17,727 nucleotides of DNA from Eimeria necatrix (GCF_000499385.1 NW_013654466.1:5001-22727), one strand, 5' to 3'. Positions 1 to 7,855 are shown, numbered from the stretch's first letter. The notes: generated by a model not told the origin, from the letters alone. Translations and numbers: made by a program.

Positions 1-642
1 CCGCCGCCCGAAAACAAGGGTTTAGGGTTTAGGGTTGAGGGTTTAGGGTTTAGGGTTTAGGGTTTGTGGTTGTGTGTCTAGTCGAGTTGGGTCGCTTCAC
101 GTGCACACTGCAAGCAAAAGCAAAATAATAGAATAAAATATCTTCAAATAAGCTCAAAGCAGCTATTTAGTTGGTTAGGGTTTAGGGTTTAGGGTTTAGG
201 GTTTGGGGGCTCGCGCTTTCGTGGGGGCCCCTGCTGGGCTGTTTAGGTGCTGCTGCTAGACTTTGCCGAATTAATTTAATATTCAGTAATAACCACATTA
301 AACACCAAATTAGGGTTTTCTTCTTGTGGATTAGGGTTTAGGGAGTCGCGTGTAGGTTTTAGGGTTTAGGGTTTAGGGTTTAGGGTTTAGGGTTGAACGC
401 TCCAGGCGGAGAAGTTGAGGTGTCTGTACACCTCAAACCACCACTTACCCTCTTCTGCGCGCCCCTGAACAAACCCTCAGGGCTTAGGGTTTAGGGTTTA
501 GGGTTTAGGGTTTAGGGTCTAGCCCTCTGGCCCGGTTTCTGGTGGTGTGGCGTTGAGCTGTAGGGCTCAGGGTTTAGGGTTTAGGGTTTAGGGTTTGGGG
601 TTTAGAGTTTGCCGCCTACGTGCTGCAACGTGCGCCTTGAAA
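1..642. repeat. Interstitial telomere-like TTTAGGG blocks with short unique spacers
   Basis: Runs of TTTAGGG (plant/coccidian-type telomere heptamer) occur near 18-66, 174-205, 356-394, 482-520 and 566-606, separated by unrelated spacers of roughly 80-160 bases. The blocks are interrupted and followed by genes, so this is not a simple chromosome end. I found no convincing coding exon in the spacers. A minus-strand GTAAGT donor-like hexamer lies at 443-448 (ACTTAC on +), with a CAG acceptor-like site at 465-467, but the implied 16-nt exon cannot be supported by homology. By analogy with the downstream gene these blocks could be introns of an upstream gene, but that is a guess. Confidence 0.85.
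417..434. repeat. Copy of dispersed 14-bp palindrome (one mismatch)
   Basis: GAGGTGTCTGTACACCTC is an inverted repeat with one mismatched pair (GGTGTC versus TACACC). It is one of about 15 full or partial copies of GGTGTANNTACACC in the window. It lies between two telomere-like blocks. Confidence 0.7.
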
Positions 643-1489
643 ATGACGAGAGTAAGGCCGGTTCAAAACCCTAAACCCTAAACCCTAAACCCTAATTCGT
701 AGACCCTCTCGTCCTGAGTGCCCCCGTTGCGATCCCTGCGAGGCAGCCAGTGCTCGTTTTAGGGTTTAGGGTTTAGGGTTTGGGGTTTAGGGTTTAGGGT
801 TTAGGGTTTGGGCGTTTGCGGCTGCGGTGCAGTACGCGTCTTTGGACCACTGGGAGGAGCGCTACAAGAAGTGAGCGGGCTTGCGGCTGTTCCCCAGGGT
901 TTAGGGTTTAGGGTTTAGGGTTTAGGGTTTAGGGTTTAGGGTTTAGGGTTTGCGGCGCAGGGACCCTGAACCCTTCGACTGGTTTAACAAATATGCAGCT
1001 CTTAAACCCTTTCTTCTTTCCGCGGGCCTCGAAGAAAGCCACGAAATCCTCATGCTCGGATGCGGCACATCCAGTGAGGGTTTAGGGTTTAGGGTTTAGG
1101 GTTTAGGGTTTAGGGTTGCAGCTACGCTCCAGGCTACGCCTGCAGCAGCAGCAGCAGCAGCAGCAGCAGCTGCTGCTGCTGCTGCTGCTGCTAGCTTACC
1201 CAGAGCAGCTGCTGACCCCGGTCCCGCGCGCATTATGAAATTAATTAAATGATTAATTAATTAAATTAATTAATTAATTAAATTAATTAATTATTTAATT
1301 CATTTAATTAATTAATTAATTAATTAATTAAATTAATTAATTAACTAAATTAATTTGTTTTGCTGCTGCAGCAATGAGCGAAAGCCTCTGGGACGACGGC
1401 TTCCGCAACATCACCAACATCGACTTCTCCTCGCAGTGTATAAACATCATGCAGCAAAGATGCGCAGACAAACCCGGCATGACTTGTGA

Positions 1490-1546
<57 letters not shown>

Positions 1547-2706
1547 GCTGGGGCTGTTGCTGTTGCTGCAGCAGCAGGAGCTGGGCTGCTGCTGTTGCTG
1601 CTGCAGCAGGAGCTGGGCCGCTGCTGTTGCTGCTGCAGCAGGAGCTGGGCTGCTGCTATTGCTGCAGCAGCAGGAGCTGGGCTGCTGCTGTTGCTGCTGC
1701 AGCAGGAGCTGGGCTGCTGCTGTTGCTGCTGCAGCAGGAGCTGGGCTGCTGCTGTTGCTGCTGCAGCAGGAGCTGGGGCTGCTGCTTTTGCTGCTGCAGC
1801 AGGAGCTGGGGCTTCTGCTGTTGCTGCTGCAGCAGGAGCTGGGGCTGCTGCTGTTGCTGCTGCAGCAGGAGCTGGGGCTGCTGCTGTGGCACCAGGAGCT
1901 GCTGCTGCTCCTGCTGCAACAGACGCTGCTGCTGCAGAGGCTGCTGCTGCTGCTGCTGCTGCTGCTTACGGTGGAGGTTGCGGTATCGCTGCTGCGGAGC
2001 AGCTTCTGAATGCTGCTGCTTCTCATAACTCCATGGCTGCTTTTGTGATTCTGCTGCTGCTGTTGCTGCTCCTGATGCTCTTGCTGCTGCTGCTGCTGTT
2101 GCAGCAGCATAGCAGGTAGAAGTGGCAGGCTGTATTTCTGTAGATTGTTGCTGCTGCTGCTGCATCTGCATTGAAAGTGTTTGTTGCTCTTGCTGCTGCT
2201 GCTGCTGCTGCTGAGGAGGCCCCGGTGCTGCTGCTGCGGCGCACTTTCTAGTATTTGCTGCAGCAGCAGCAGCAGCAGCAGCGAGGCCGCCGCAGCAGCA
2301 GCGGTAGCGTCAGCGAGTGTGGAGAGTTTGTGTGTGTGTTCAAGTCCCGGAATTTAGGGTTTAGGGTTTAGGGTTTAGGGTTTGCAGCAGCAGCAGCTGC
2401 GGCAGCAGCAACTGCAGCAGCAGCAACTGCAGCAGCAGCAGCAGCAGCAGCAAGCTTGCTTGTGTCTTTTGCTGCTGCAGTTACTGTTTTGAATGTGCTG
2501 GAGTTGGACCAGCTGGAGAGGCGAGGGTTTGACTTTGTTATAGATAAGGGGACTTTGGACTGCATCCTAGTAAACCCTAAACCCTAAACCCTAAACCCTA
2601 AACCCTAGGGACGCCTGCAGCACAAGGCTTCACCGGGGGGGCTGTCTTGCTGCTGTTGCTGCTCGTGCTGCTGTCGTTGCTGCTGCTATGCCTTATGGCG
2701 GCGGTT

Positions 2707-2749
<43 letters not shown>

Positions 2750-3631
2750 AGTGCGGCGAGAAGTCATTTGAAAACGTCAACAAAGCCCTCACCCTCATAT
2801 CTCAGATCCTCAAGTAAACCCTAAACCCTCGCAAACCCTAAATCCTCGCAAACCCTAACCCTCGCAAACCCTAAACCCTCACAAACCCTAAAACCCTAAA
2901 CCCTCGCAAACGTCAAGTGATCCAGACCCTAAACTCTGCTCCTAAGAATGCGCCATGAAGCCTATCACGAGTTAGATTGCTGCTCAGGCCTAGGGTTTAG
3001 CGTTTAGGGTTTAGGGTTTAGGGTTTAGGGTTTAGGGTTTAGGGTTTGGGGTTTTGCAGGCCCGGAGGCGTCTACATGATGATTTCTTACGGCTCTCCCA
3101 TGTTCCGTCTAAACCATTTGCAAAGAAAAGAATTTGAGTGGACTGTTGATCTCCAAACCCTCGAAAAACCCTCTCTAAACACCCCAGGTAGCGAGGGTTT
3201 AGGGTTTAGGGTTTAGGGTTTAGGGTTTAGGGTTTAGGGTGTGGGGTTTAGGGTTTGTGGGATTCACGGCGTGAGCTTTGAAGCCTCCTATTCAGGGGCC
3301 AGGCTTCGCAGCTTGCGGGTTTGTGCTTACGCCAAAGGGGTTTAGGGTTTAGGGTTTAGGGTTTAGGGTTTGTGGTTTGCAGCTGAAGTGGAGGAGAAAT
3401 CCAACGTGCATTACATTTACATCTGCAAGAAGGAACAGGTTAGCTAGCCGCCTAGCTAGCCAGCCAGTGGACTCGCCGGGCACAAGAATTAGGAATTAGG
3501 GTTTAGGGTTTAGGGTTTAGGGTTTAGGGTTTGCAATTAGGGCCAAGAGTGCGTCTGGACTGTCTGCGCAGCCGCCAACTGAAGAGGCCCCTCCAGAGGA
3601 AGATAAGGCACCCGAGGCCGGAGCTAGCTAG
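643..3631 (+). CDS. METTL13/EEF1AKMT4-type SAM-dependent methyltransferase, nine exons
   Basis: Proposed exons are 643-651, 833-870, 961-1073, 1372-1485, 2481-2569, 2752-2813, 3060-3187, 3383-3438 and 3572-3631. They total 669 nt, giving 222 residues plus a TAG stop. All introns are GT-AG and all phases agree. Landmarks, in order: a HWEERY block (residues 9-14), matching the family YWxxRY; PFDWF (20-24); motif I LGCGTS (48-53); the acidic loop NITNIDFSS (66-74), whose Asp71 should bind the SAM ribose; PGMTF (88-92); GFDFVIDKGTLDCIL (107-121), the family signature; CGEKSFEN (122-129); LKPGG (141-145) with MMISYGSP (148-155); and a C-terminal HYIYIC strand (194-199) followed by an acidic Pro/Glu tail. 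Family members studied elsewhere methylate eEF1A; the substrate here is not shown. The CTG, CAG and TTTAGGG tracts fall in introns, and the family alignment runs straight across each junction. The three-codon first exon (AAAATGACG context, GTAAGG donor) is the weakest part, and the 833 exon has no in-frame ATG before an upstream stop. The ATG at 1374 is internal Met55, not a start. Confidence 0.88.
652..832 (+). repeat. Intron 1: inverted pair of telomere-like blocks
   Basis: The intron opens with GTAAGG and closes with GGTGCAG. It carries a C-rich AAACCCT block near 667-694 and a G-rich TTTAGGG block near 756-810, head to head across about 60 unique bases. In RNA the two blocks could pair. 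Confidence 0.65.
871..960 (+). repeat. Intron 2: 90 nt, mostly TTTAGGG repeat
   Basis: The donor is GTGAGC and the acceptor GCGGCGCAG. Between them lies an almost perfect run of about eight TTTAGGG units (around 897-950). The flanking exons encode ERYKK and DPEPFDWF, which are contiguous in the family, so the repeat must be spliced out. Confidence 0.85.
1074..1371 (+). repeat. Intron 3: TTTAGGG block, CAG/CTG palindrome and TTAATTAA tract
   Basis: The donor is GTGAGG and the acceptor TGCTGCTGCAG. The intron contains a TTTAGGG block (about 1079-1116), nine CAG units running directly into seven CTG units (1143-1190, a near-perfect palindrome centred on CAGCTG), and an AT tract of TTAATTAA-type units (about 1230-1355). 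The exon ends join as Ser53-Thr54-Met55, in line with the conserved GCGNS-x-hydrophobic-SE run of the family. Confidence 0.85.
1486..2480 (+). repeat. Intron 4: about 1 kb of CTG-rich minisatellite
   Basis: The donor GTGAGC runs directly into pure CTG repeat, and the acceptor is TGCTGCTGCAG. The flanking exons encode PGMT-F-TVLNVLEL, continuous in the family. All long open frames here on both strands (Leu, Gln, Ser, Cys or Ala rich) are therefore by-products. Between about 1543 and 1905 the anchor CAGGAG recurs at 1575, 1607, 1639, 1671, 1703, 1735, 1767, 1800, 1833 and 1866, a 32- to 33-bp minisatellite. A TTTAGGG block sits at about 2353-2383. Confidence 0.85.
2570..2751 (+). repeat. Intron 5: AAACCCT block at the donor, CTG tract at the acceptor
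   Basis: The donor GTAAACCCTAAACCC is itself telomere-like repeat (about 2570-2607). The 3' half is CTG repeat ending CTGCTGCAG. The flanking exons join DKGTLDCIL to CGEKSFEN, the expected contiguous family sequence. Confidence 0.85.
2814..3059 (+). repeat. Intron 6: AAACCCT array facing a TTTAGGG block
   Basis: The donor GTAAACCCTAAACCC again lies inside the repeat. A degenerate array of AAACCCT units spaced by CTCGC covers about 2816-2910, and a TTTAGGG block covers about 2991-3052. The acceptor is GTTTTGCAG. The exons join ILK to PGG. Confidence 0.85.
3188..3382 (+). repeat. Intron 7: two TTTAGGG blocks around a unique spacer
   Basis: The donor is GTAGCG and the acceptor TGGTTTGCAG. TTTAGGG blocks lie at about 3196-3257 and 3340-3371, with about 80 unique bases between them. 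No exon is needed there by phase or by family alignment. Confidence 0.75.
3439..3571 (+). repeat. Intron 8: AGCTAGC start, TTTAGGG block, GCGCAG acceptor
   Basis: The donor GTTAGC is less canonical. A TTTAGGG block lies at about 3496-3532 and the acceptor is CTGTCTGCGCAG. The phase-0 join gives KKEQ-PPTEEAPPEED and a TAG stop at 3629-3631. The last exon lies outside the conserved domain and is less certain than the others. Confidence 0.65.
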
Positions 3632-4040
3632 CTGGCTAGCTAGCTAGCTAGCTAGCTGGCTAGCTAGCTAGCTAACTAGCTAGCTTTTTGGCTAGCTAGC
3701 TAGCTTTTTGGCTAGCTAGCTTGCTGGCTAGCTTTTTGGCCCGGTTGCTAGCTAGGTGACTAGCTAGCTAGCAACCTGGCCGGCTGCCTAGCCGGTAGCT
3801 GACCGGCACAACTAGCTAGCTACCTGGCTAGCTAGCCAGCTAGCTAGCTGGCCAGCTCGTCAGCTCCTTAATTAGCTAGCTAGCTAGCTAGCTAGCTATG
3901 AAGCTAGAAGGCTGGCTAGGTGATCCCTTTACATGTATTTATTTACCCAGCTAGCTAGCTAGCTAGGTAGGCAGCTAGCTAGCTAGCTGTGCAGCTAGCT
4001 AGCTAGCTGTGCAGCTAGCTAGCTAGCTGTGCAGCTAGCT
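3622..4040. repeat. AGCT/TAGC tetranucleotide repeat field
   Basis: Degenerate GCTAGCTAGC runs cover this stretch and start at the last codons and stop of the methyltransferase gene (GAGCTAGCTAG). Around 3970-4040 there is a cleaner 20-bp repeat in which three or four AGCT units are separated by GTGC. The unit is self-complementary, so it looks the same on both strands and offers TAG stops in several frames. No gene is seen. Confidence 0.9.
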
Positions 4041-4112
4041 ATTTACGCATGCGGCTGTTTGTGGCGCTGTGACGCTTGCTAACTAGAAGGCCCAAATGCC
4101 ATCTTCAAGCCA

Positions 4113-4640
4113 GGGATTTGGGGGCCCCTTTTTGCTGCTGAAAGGCTTCAGCTGGGGCCCCTTGGGGGCCCCCTATGGGGGCCCCGAGAGGCCCCTGGGG
4201 GCCCCCAGGGGCCCTCGGGGGCCCCCAGGGGCTCCCAGGGGACTCAGCGTGCCTTCAAAAGTGCGCTTTGGGGCCCCTGGCCGAGCTTAGAGTGGCTCTT
4301 GGGTCCCCCAAGGGACCTCAAGGGGCCCCTCTAGGGGCCCTTCAAGGGGCCCCGAGGGGCCCCTCTAAGGGCCCCCAAGGGGCCTCCAAAGAGGCCCCTC
4401 AAGTTTTCTCCTCCGTCTTCTTGGGGGCCCCCAATGAGCCCCCAGAAGGCATTTAAAGGGCTTCGCATCGAGCGCTTTTAGAAGGCCCCTGGGGGGCGTT
4501 TGGGGGCCCTCCTGGGGACCTTTGGGGGGCCCCCTTGGGGCCCCCGGGAGGCCTTTTGGGGGCCCTCCTGGGGACCTTCGGGGGGCCCCCTTGGGGCCCC
4601 CGGCCGGCCACATGGGGGCCCCCTTGGGGCCCCAGTGGAG
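4113..4640. repeat. GGGGCCCC-type repeat field
   Basis: Dense imperfect GGGGGCCCC(C) units are separated by short spacers and read as Gly/Ala/Pro runs on both strands. The short open frames here show no recognisable domain and contain the same reverse-complementary motif on each strand, so I treat the block as non-coding. It includes a 56-bp tandem duplication (see 4501-4609). Confidence 0.85.
4501..4609. repeat. 56-bp tandem direct duplication within the GC repeat field
   Basis: The stretch starting TGGGGGCCCTCCTGGGGACC at 4501 recurs at 4557 with a T-to-C change after GGGGACCTT and divergence at the 3' end. The offset is 56 bases. Confidence 0.85.
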
Positions 4641-4720
4641 GCTAGGGCTCGTTGACGTGCAGTTTTGCGGGTTTTGCCCCTGCGACTTAGAGCTGAGTCT
4701 TCAAAAAGGCCGAGTGTGCA

Positions 4721-4818
4721 CTTTATTTGCTTTTTTTAAATGAAAAAGAGAGAAAAGCGGCGAAAGTGAACTTTAGTTACTTTTTTTTAAATGAAAAAGA
4801 GAAAAAAACGGCGAAAAT
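4721..4818. repeat. About 50-bp AT-rich direct duplication
   Basis: Copy one (4721-4768) and copy two (4771-4818) share CTTTA, then TTTTTTTAAATGAAAAAGAG, an A-rich stretch, and CGGCGAAA. The two copies lie just upstream of a GGTGTATCTACACC palindrome at 4831. The frame 4727-4960 that crosses them has no recognisable domain and is probably not a gene. Confidence 0.75.
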
Positions 4819-4830
4819 GGCGCAAACTGG

Positions 4831-4844
4831 GGTGTATCTACACC
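4831..4844. repeat. Copy of dispersed palindrome, GGTGTATCTACACC
   Basis: Both six-base arms (GGTGTA and TACACC) are intact around a TC centre. It lies in an intergenic stretch with no supported gene between 4640 and 5612. Confidence 0.75.
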
Positions 4845-4959
4845 TGTGGCAAACACCCGTAGGGGGCACAGTTGCCCAAGAGTGCTTGCTGCAGCTGCTG
4901 CTGCGGGCTCTTAAGGCAATAAATGGATTTAAAAGTAAAATAATAATTAAAATTATATA

Positions 4960-5612
4960 ATTAATGTTTTAAAATATCCTTTGGGGCTGTTTTATACTCA
5001 AATGCGCCTTTTGCTCTCTGGTTGTCTTGGAGGCTGAGCGCCTCAGAAGACGAAATGAGCTAAAATGGCTGGCAAGTGGAAAACTAAATTGATAAACGAA
5101 TTTAATTTAATCAATTAATTCAAAAATATTCTTTTTTAATTTGAAAAACAAAATAAAAACTCTCTAATTGGACCCAAACAAGGCTAACGACAACGGGGGG
5201 CCCCCCAAAGAACCCGCTGCTACCCAAGGGCCCCGGGGCCCCACGGGGGCCCTCGGGGGGCCCCCTTGGGGCCCCACGGGGCCCCACGGAGGCCCTGTGC
5301 GTTTGTGTTTGCATTTTGAGTTTAATTTGCGAATTAATTTGAAATAAAAGACCCAAAATATAAAAAGAAGGAAACAAAAAAGACCCGAATTGCCAATTCT
5401 TGGTGAGGGGGCCCCCCGGCGGTTGAGGGGCCCCCACTGCAGCAGCAGCAAACCCAAAACTGGGTCTTAAATCTGCATTATTTCCCTTTTATCTCCAAAT
5501 TAAATTAATTGAATTATTTAAATTATTCAAACTGAGTTAATTCAATTCCTGGAACTTCTTTTTTCTCCCTTTTCCCCAATTCCTGGCCTCAAGGAACTGT
5601 ACGTACACCCCA
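4960..5612. other. Intergenic AT-rich stretch with a GGGGCCCC block
   Basis: AT-rich sequence surrounds a GGGGCCCC block at about 5196-5297. Minus-strand open frames of about 100 residues here are Gly/Pro-rich shadows of that block plus AT-rich translation. The last part (5460-5612) would hold the promoter and 5' leader of the SLX9-like gene; I see no TATA-type element I would defend. A partial palindrome TGTACGTACACCCC ends two bases before the ATG at 5613. Confidence 0.6.
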
Positions 5613-6098
5613 ATGCAGCCAATCAGGCGCAAACGAACTAAGTACCATCAGACCCGGGGGGCCCCCGGGGCCCCCGGGGCCCCTGGGGCCCCCGGGGCCC
5701 CCGGGGCCCCCGTGGGGGGCCCCTACGGAGCTCCTCTCTCGAAGGTGGGCTGCATGCCTTCCTCCTCTGCAGCAGCAGCAGCAGCAGCAGCAGCACCAGC
5801 AGCCGCGGCTGCAGCAGCAGCAGCAGCAGCTTCTGCTGGGGCGTCGAGCTCGGGCGCAAAAGGAGGCCCCCAGTCAGTCCCTCGGGGACCCCCCGGGGGG
5901 CCCCCGGGGGGCCCCCCGGGGGGCCCCCCGGGGGCCCCGGGGGCCCCCGGGGGGCCCCCGGATGGCCGCGTGAAGGAACTTTTGGGTATTGAAATTGAAA
6001 GCCTCTCGAGGGGCCAAAGAAAAAGATTAGAAAAGAGAGAAGCAGCAGAAAGGCGGCGGAATTTTGGGGCTTACGCGGAGGCGCTGCTGCAGCAGCGC

Positions 6099-6139
<41 letters not shown>

Positions 6140-6410
6140 GGGGCCCTCCGCGCTGGACAGCATGCAGGGCGTGGGCGAGGCCCTGCAGGAACTTGCTGCG
6201 AAGGGGGGGGCCCCCCGGGGGGCCCCCCTGGGTTCAGCAAACCCTAAGAAGTTCAGCAGCAAAGAAAGAAATAAAATGAGACAAAAAGAAATAAAACATT
6301 ATCAAGCTGTTTTGAACTTGACTTGTTTCCAACAAGACCCCACAACCACGCTGTCTGTACACCTCAACAATACCCTCAAGGTCCAGCAAAAACTCCAGCA
6401 GCAGCAACAG

Positions 6411-6451
<41 letters not shown>

Positions 6452-6467
6452 GCAGCAGCGGCAGTAG
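5613..6467 (+). CDS. SLX9/FAM207A-like ribosome biogenesis protein with homopolymer inserts
   Basis: This is a single open frame of 284 residues. Three conserved islands resemble the SLX9 family, a nuclear/nucleolar factor for pre-40S assembly and export. The first is an N-terminal basic block RRKRTKYHQ (residues 5-13), like the family start KVRxxRxxxHQ. The second is a central block LSRGQRKRLEKREAAERR (about 130-148). The third is a C-terminal block NPKKFSSKERNKMRQKEI (about 210-227), followed by HYQAVLNLTCFQQDP and VHLNNTL, matching the family pattern E-x-x-x-F/Y-x-x-V-L-x-x-x-x-F-x-x-D-P then H-L-x-N-T-L. Low-complexity sequence fills the gaps: Gly-Ala-Pro triplets from GGGGCCCC units (about 16-33 and 95-115), Ala runs, and a terminal Gln run of more than 20. 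The ATG is chosen because the family-like basic block begins four codons later. The minus-strand frame 5638-6240 is a repeat shadow. The family call rests on pattern memory. Confidence 0.72.
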
Positions 6468-6569
6468 CAGCAGCTGCAGCAGCAGCAGCAGCAAGGGGCC
6501 CCTGGGGCCCTCCTGCTGCCGTTTCTTTTTTCCTTTTTACAAATCGGCCAATTTGAATTGAAAAGAGAA

Positions 6570-6672
6570 ATGAAGTTTAAATGGATTTTAATTTAATTTA
6601 AATTAATTTAAATTAAAGTAATTTAAATTAAATTAATTTAAATTAAATTAATTTAAATTAAATTAATTCAAA
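6570..6672. repeat. AATTTAAATT repeat tract
   Basis: Repeated ATTTAAATTAA(TT) units, self-complementary and AT-only. They lie about 100 bases after the SLX9-like stop and may include its 3' untranslated region. No coding signal. Confidence 0.85.
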
Positions 6673-6723
6673 TAGTGGAAATAGAAATAAACAATTAAGC
6701 CCTAAGGAACGCCAAGGACTCAA

Positions 6724-7142
6724 ATCTTGCTTGGCTAGCTGGTGGCTAGCTGCAGCTAGCTACAGCTAGCTACGGCCATTTGCAGCTAGCTGCAGCTAGC
6801 TGGAGCTAGCTGTGGCTGGCTGCAGCCAGCAGTGGCTAGCTGTGGCTAGCTGTGGCTAGCTGTGGCTAGCTGTGGCTAGCTGCGGCAAATTTGGCTGCAG
6901 CTAGCTGTGGCTTGCTGCAGCCATAGTTAGCAGTTAGCTGCATTTAGCTGCAGCTAGCTGTACTCTGCTGCAGCTAGCTGCAGCTAGCTGCAGCTAGATG
7001 CAGCTAGCTTAAGGCAGCCGCAGCAAACTGGAGGCTGCAGCTAGCTGCAGGTGAGCGTAGCTAGCTGGTGACAGCTGCAGCTAGCTGCAGCTAGCTGCAG
7101 CTAGCTACAGCTAGCTGCAGCAGATGGCTGCAGCTAGCCACA
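6724..7142. repeat. GCAGCTAGCT repeat field
   Basis: Degenerate decamers such as GCAGCTAGCT and TGTGGCTAGC recur throughout. They form a second AGCTAGCT-based field, distinct from 3622-4040 by having GCAG or GTGG between the tetramers. No gene is seen. Confidence 0.88.
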
Positions 7143-7148
7143 TGAGAA

Positions 7149-7150
7149 TT

Positions 7151-7210
<60 letters not shown>
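7149..7210. repeat. (TTTA)n microsatellite
   Basis: About 15 uninterrupted TTTA units followed by TTTTTAAATTTATTTC. An ordinary simple repeat. Confidence 0.95.
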
Positions 7211-7211
<1 letters not shown>

Positions 7212-7820
7212 AATTTATTTCTTAGGCGAGCAGATGCCGAAGAGAGCTGTTGGCCTCTTTGCCGAGTTCTCTTTAAGGGAGTCTTCAGAGAAAGAATTGG
7301 AAAAGAAATAAATTAAAAATGAATTAAATGAGAAGAGAACTGCAGCAAATAAAAAAGAAATAAATTAAAAATAAATTAAAAATAAATTAAAAATGAATTT
7401 AATTGGAAGAGAACTGCAGCAAACGAAGTTGAGGTTTTTGCTGCAGAAAGATTTGTTAGAGTTCGGAGTTTGTCTGAGGGCTGGGGGTGGTGTGCATGCA
7501 AAAGGAGGGTTTGGAAGGGAACTTCGGGAAAAATAAATAAATAAAAAGACAAAAATATAAAAATAAAATAAAAACAAAGTTAAAAAACAATAAAATGCGG
7601 CAGATCTCCAGAGAACGGCTTCTTCAATGCTGTGCTGCTGCGGCCGCCTGCTGCTGCTGCTGCTGCAGCAGCAGCAAATGCCGTGTGAAAACGCCTCCAA
7701 GTGGGAAAAAAAACCGGCAATTAAATTCGAAAAATTAATTAATATTTAAAAGTGCGGAAGGATTAAGTTTTCCCGCTGCTGCACTACGTTCTCTCGGCGC
7801 AGCAGCTGCCCACGCAATGA

Positions 7821-7855
<35 letters not shown>

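Noticed and set aside
1..640. A chromosome end (true telomere)
   Set aside because: The TTTAGGG blocks are short, interrupted by unique sequence, occur in both orientations and continue within gene introns, so they are interstitial.
1374..1376. ATG of MSESLWDDGF as a gene start
   Set aside because: The preceding CAG acceptor and phase place this Met after LGCGTS-T in the methyltransferase motif I region, so it is an internal residue.
1337..2244. Overlapping Gln/Ser/Leu/Ala/Cys-rich open frames on both strands, up to 257 residues
   Set aside because: They lie within methyltransferase intron 4 and its borders. The repeat period is 32-33 bp, the triplet repeat is open in all frames, and the family alignment runs PGMT-F-TVLN straight across the tract.
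3622..4040. CRISPR-like or satellite-encoded array
   Set aside because: Units are short, degenerate and self-complementary with no unique spacers, and the organism is a eukaryote. It is a simple repeat.
4096..4613. Gly/Pro-rich frames on both strands in the GC repeat field
   Set aside because: No unique domain. Equal open frames on both strands are expected from self-complementary repeats.
5638..6240. Minus-strand 200-residue Gly/Pro/Leu frame, collagen-like
   Set aside because: It is the reverse complement of the SLX9-like gene. GGGGCCCC is self-complementary and gives Gly-Pro runs on either strand; the conserved blocks exist only on +.
7234..7308. Short frame MPKRAVGLFAEFSLRESSEK
   Set aside because: Only about 24 codons, no splice-site support and no recognised similarity; could be chance.
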